Both the position numbers and the translations under genes were made by a program. A model generated the notes under the pieces. The model was not told where the DNA came from. It saw only the letters and a list, made by a program, of their open reading frames with translations, and searched no databases. Of a stretch of DNA of 5,797 nucleotides, positions 5,219 to 5,797 are shown one piece after another. The stretch is from Endomicrobium sp. (GTDB lineage: Bacteria; Elusimicrobiota; Endomicrobiia; Endomicrobiales; Endomicrobiaceae): positions 1-5,797 of the forward strand of contig JAITKZ010000081.1 in NCBI GenBank assembly GCA_031278115.1, written 5' to 3'. Each line of letters opens with the position of its first letter. Position 1 is the first letter of the stretch.

Positions 5219-5797
5219 ATGCAGATCAGTCCAGATCTACTGTTTACTATATCGGGTTTTCCTATAACAAATACAGTAGTTACTACACTAGTTACCGACG
5301 TAATTCTTATAACTTTAGTTTTAATAGTCGGCAAATCAGTCGCTCTTAAGCCTGGTAAAGTGCAAAATATTATTGAGGCTGTTTCAGACTATTTTAGAGA
5401 AACAACTGAAAGCATTGCCGGAGAAAGAGCCTCTTTTATATATCCTTGGGTATTGTCTTTTTTCTTGTTTATAGTAATTTCAAATTTAGCCGCTCAAATT
5501 CCCGGATTTGAATCTATAAGATTTCATACGTCTTCTTCAGGACATCATGGCGTTGCTCTTTTTAGAGCCGCTACCAGCGACTTAAACTTAACTTTAGCTC
5601 TGGCGGTTACATCAGTTATAGCCACCCATTGCCTTAGCGTTAAGCACACGGGCATAAAATCATACGTTACGAGGTTTATAACTTTTAAAATGTTCCCAAT
5701 ATTTTTATTTGTTGGCATTTTAGAGTTTGTAAATGAGCTGGCAAAGTTTATATCATTTTCTTTCCGTCTATTTGGAAACATTTTTGCAGGGGAAAAG
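5219..5797 (+). CDS. atpB: F-type ATP synthase subunit a (partial, 3' end outside window)
   Basis: The first 193 codons of subunit a of the membrane Fo sector are present. This subunit provides the two proton (or sodium) half-channels next to the c-ring. The reading frame stays open to the window edge; the full protein should be around 220-250 residues. The segment SFRLFGNIFAGE (181-192) is the diagnostic block, with Arg183 matching the essential Arg210 of E. coli. RAATSDLNLTLALAV (116-130) is the usual block before the third or fourth helix, and EFVNELAKFISFSF precedes the Arg helix. Hydrophobic segments lie near 15-38, 74-94, 123-140 and 158-180. The start ATG has AGAGGA about 7 bases upstream. 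It lies 39 bases after the ligase gene with no terminator between, so read-through from that promoter is possible. The c and b subunit genes are expected to follow outside the window. Confidence 0.97.
   Translation, partial: MQISPDLLFTISGFPITNTVVTTLVTDVILITLVLIVGKSVALKPGKVQNIIEAVSDYFRETTESIAGERASFIYPWVLSFFLFIVISNLAAQIPGFESIRFHTSSSGHHGVALFRAATSDLNLTLALAVTSVIATHCLSVKHTGIKSYVTRFITFKMFPIFLFVGILEFVNELAKFISFSFRLFGNIFAGEK

Overview
The window is AT-rich, uses the standard code, and mixes intact housekeeping genes with decayed ones. That pattern suggests a host-associated or genome-reducing bacterium with a Gram-negative type envelope, because it carries an O-antigen-ligase/Wzy-like membrane protein. 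An Elusimicrobiota (Endomicrobium-like) source would fit the overall flavour, but this is an impression and nothing in the sequence proves it.

Layout. Positions 53-972 hold a dead ISAs1-family transposase gene (+). Its coding strand is extremely C-poor. It has lost two of its three catalytic acidic residues, carries a frameshift and has at least two in-frame deletions. Positions 973-1261 are non-coding, with a locally GC-richer patch that may be a dispersed repeat. A complete tRNA-Ser(CGA) lies at 1262-1349 (+). Converging on it is a minus-strand block read right to left: a cytoplasmic cyclophilin-type prolyl isomerase (2087-2590), a DJ-1/PfpI-family protein (1571-2077, 9 bases downstream), and a stop-bounded fragment that looks like the C-terminal winged helix of a Fic-type protein (1367-1546).

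Positions 2591-2956 form a divergent control region with plausible promoters on both strands, a possible 26-residue minus-strand small ORF, and a leader hairpin that could cover the ribosome binding site of the gene to the right. That gene (2975-5179, +) encodes a polytopic O-antigen ligase/polymerase with a C-terminal TPR domain. After 39 bases comes atpB (5219 to the window edge, +), the a subunit of F-type ATP synthase and probably the first gene of an atp operon.

Functionally, the minus-strand pair looks like a small protein-folding/stress-protection unit, and the plus-strand pair contributes to envelope glycan assembly and energy conversion. I see no defence system, CRISPR array or complete mobile element. 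The points most worth a second look are the fossil transposase, the Fic remnant in frame with the DJ-1 gene, the small ORF, and the hairpin over the ligase ribosome binding site.
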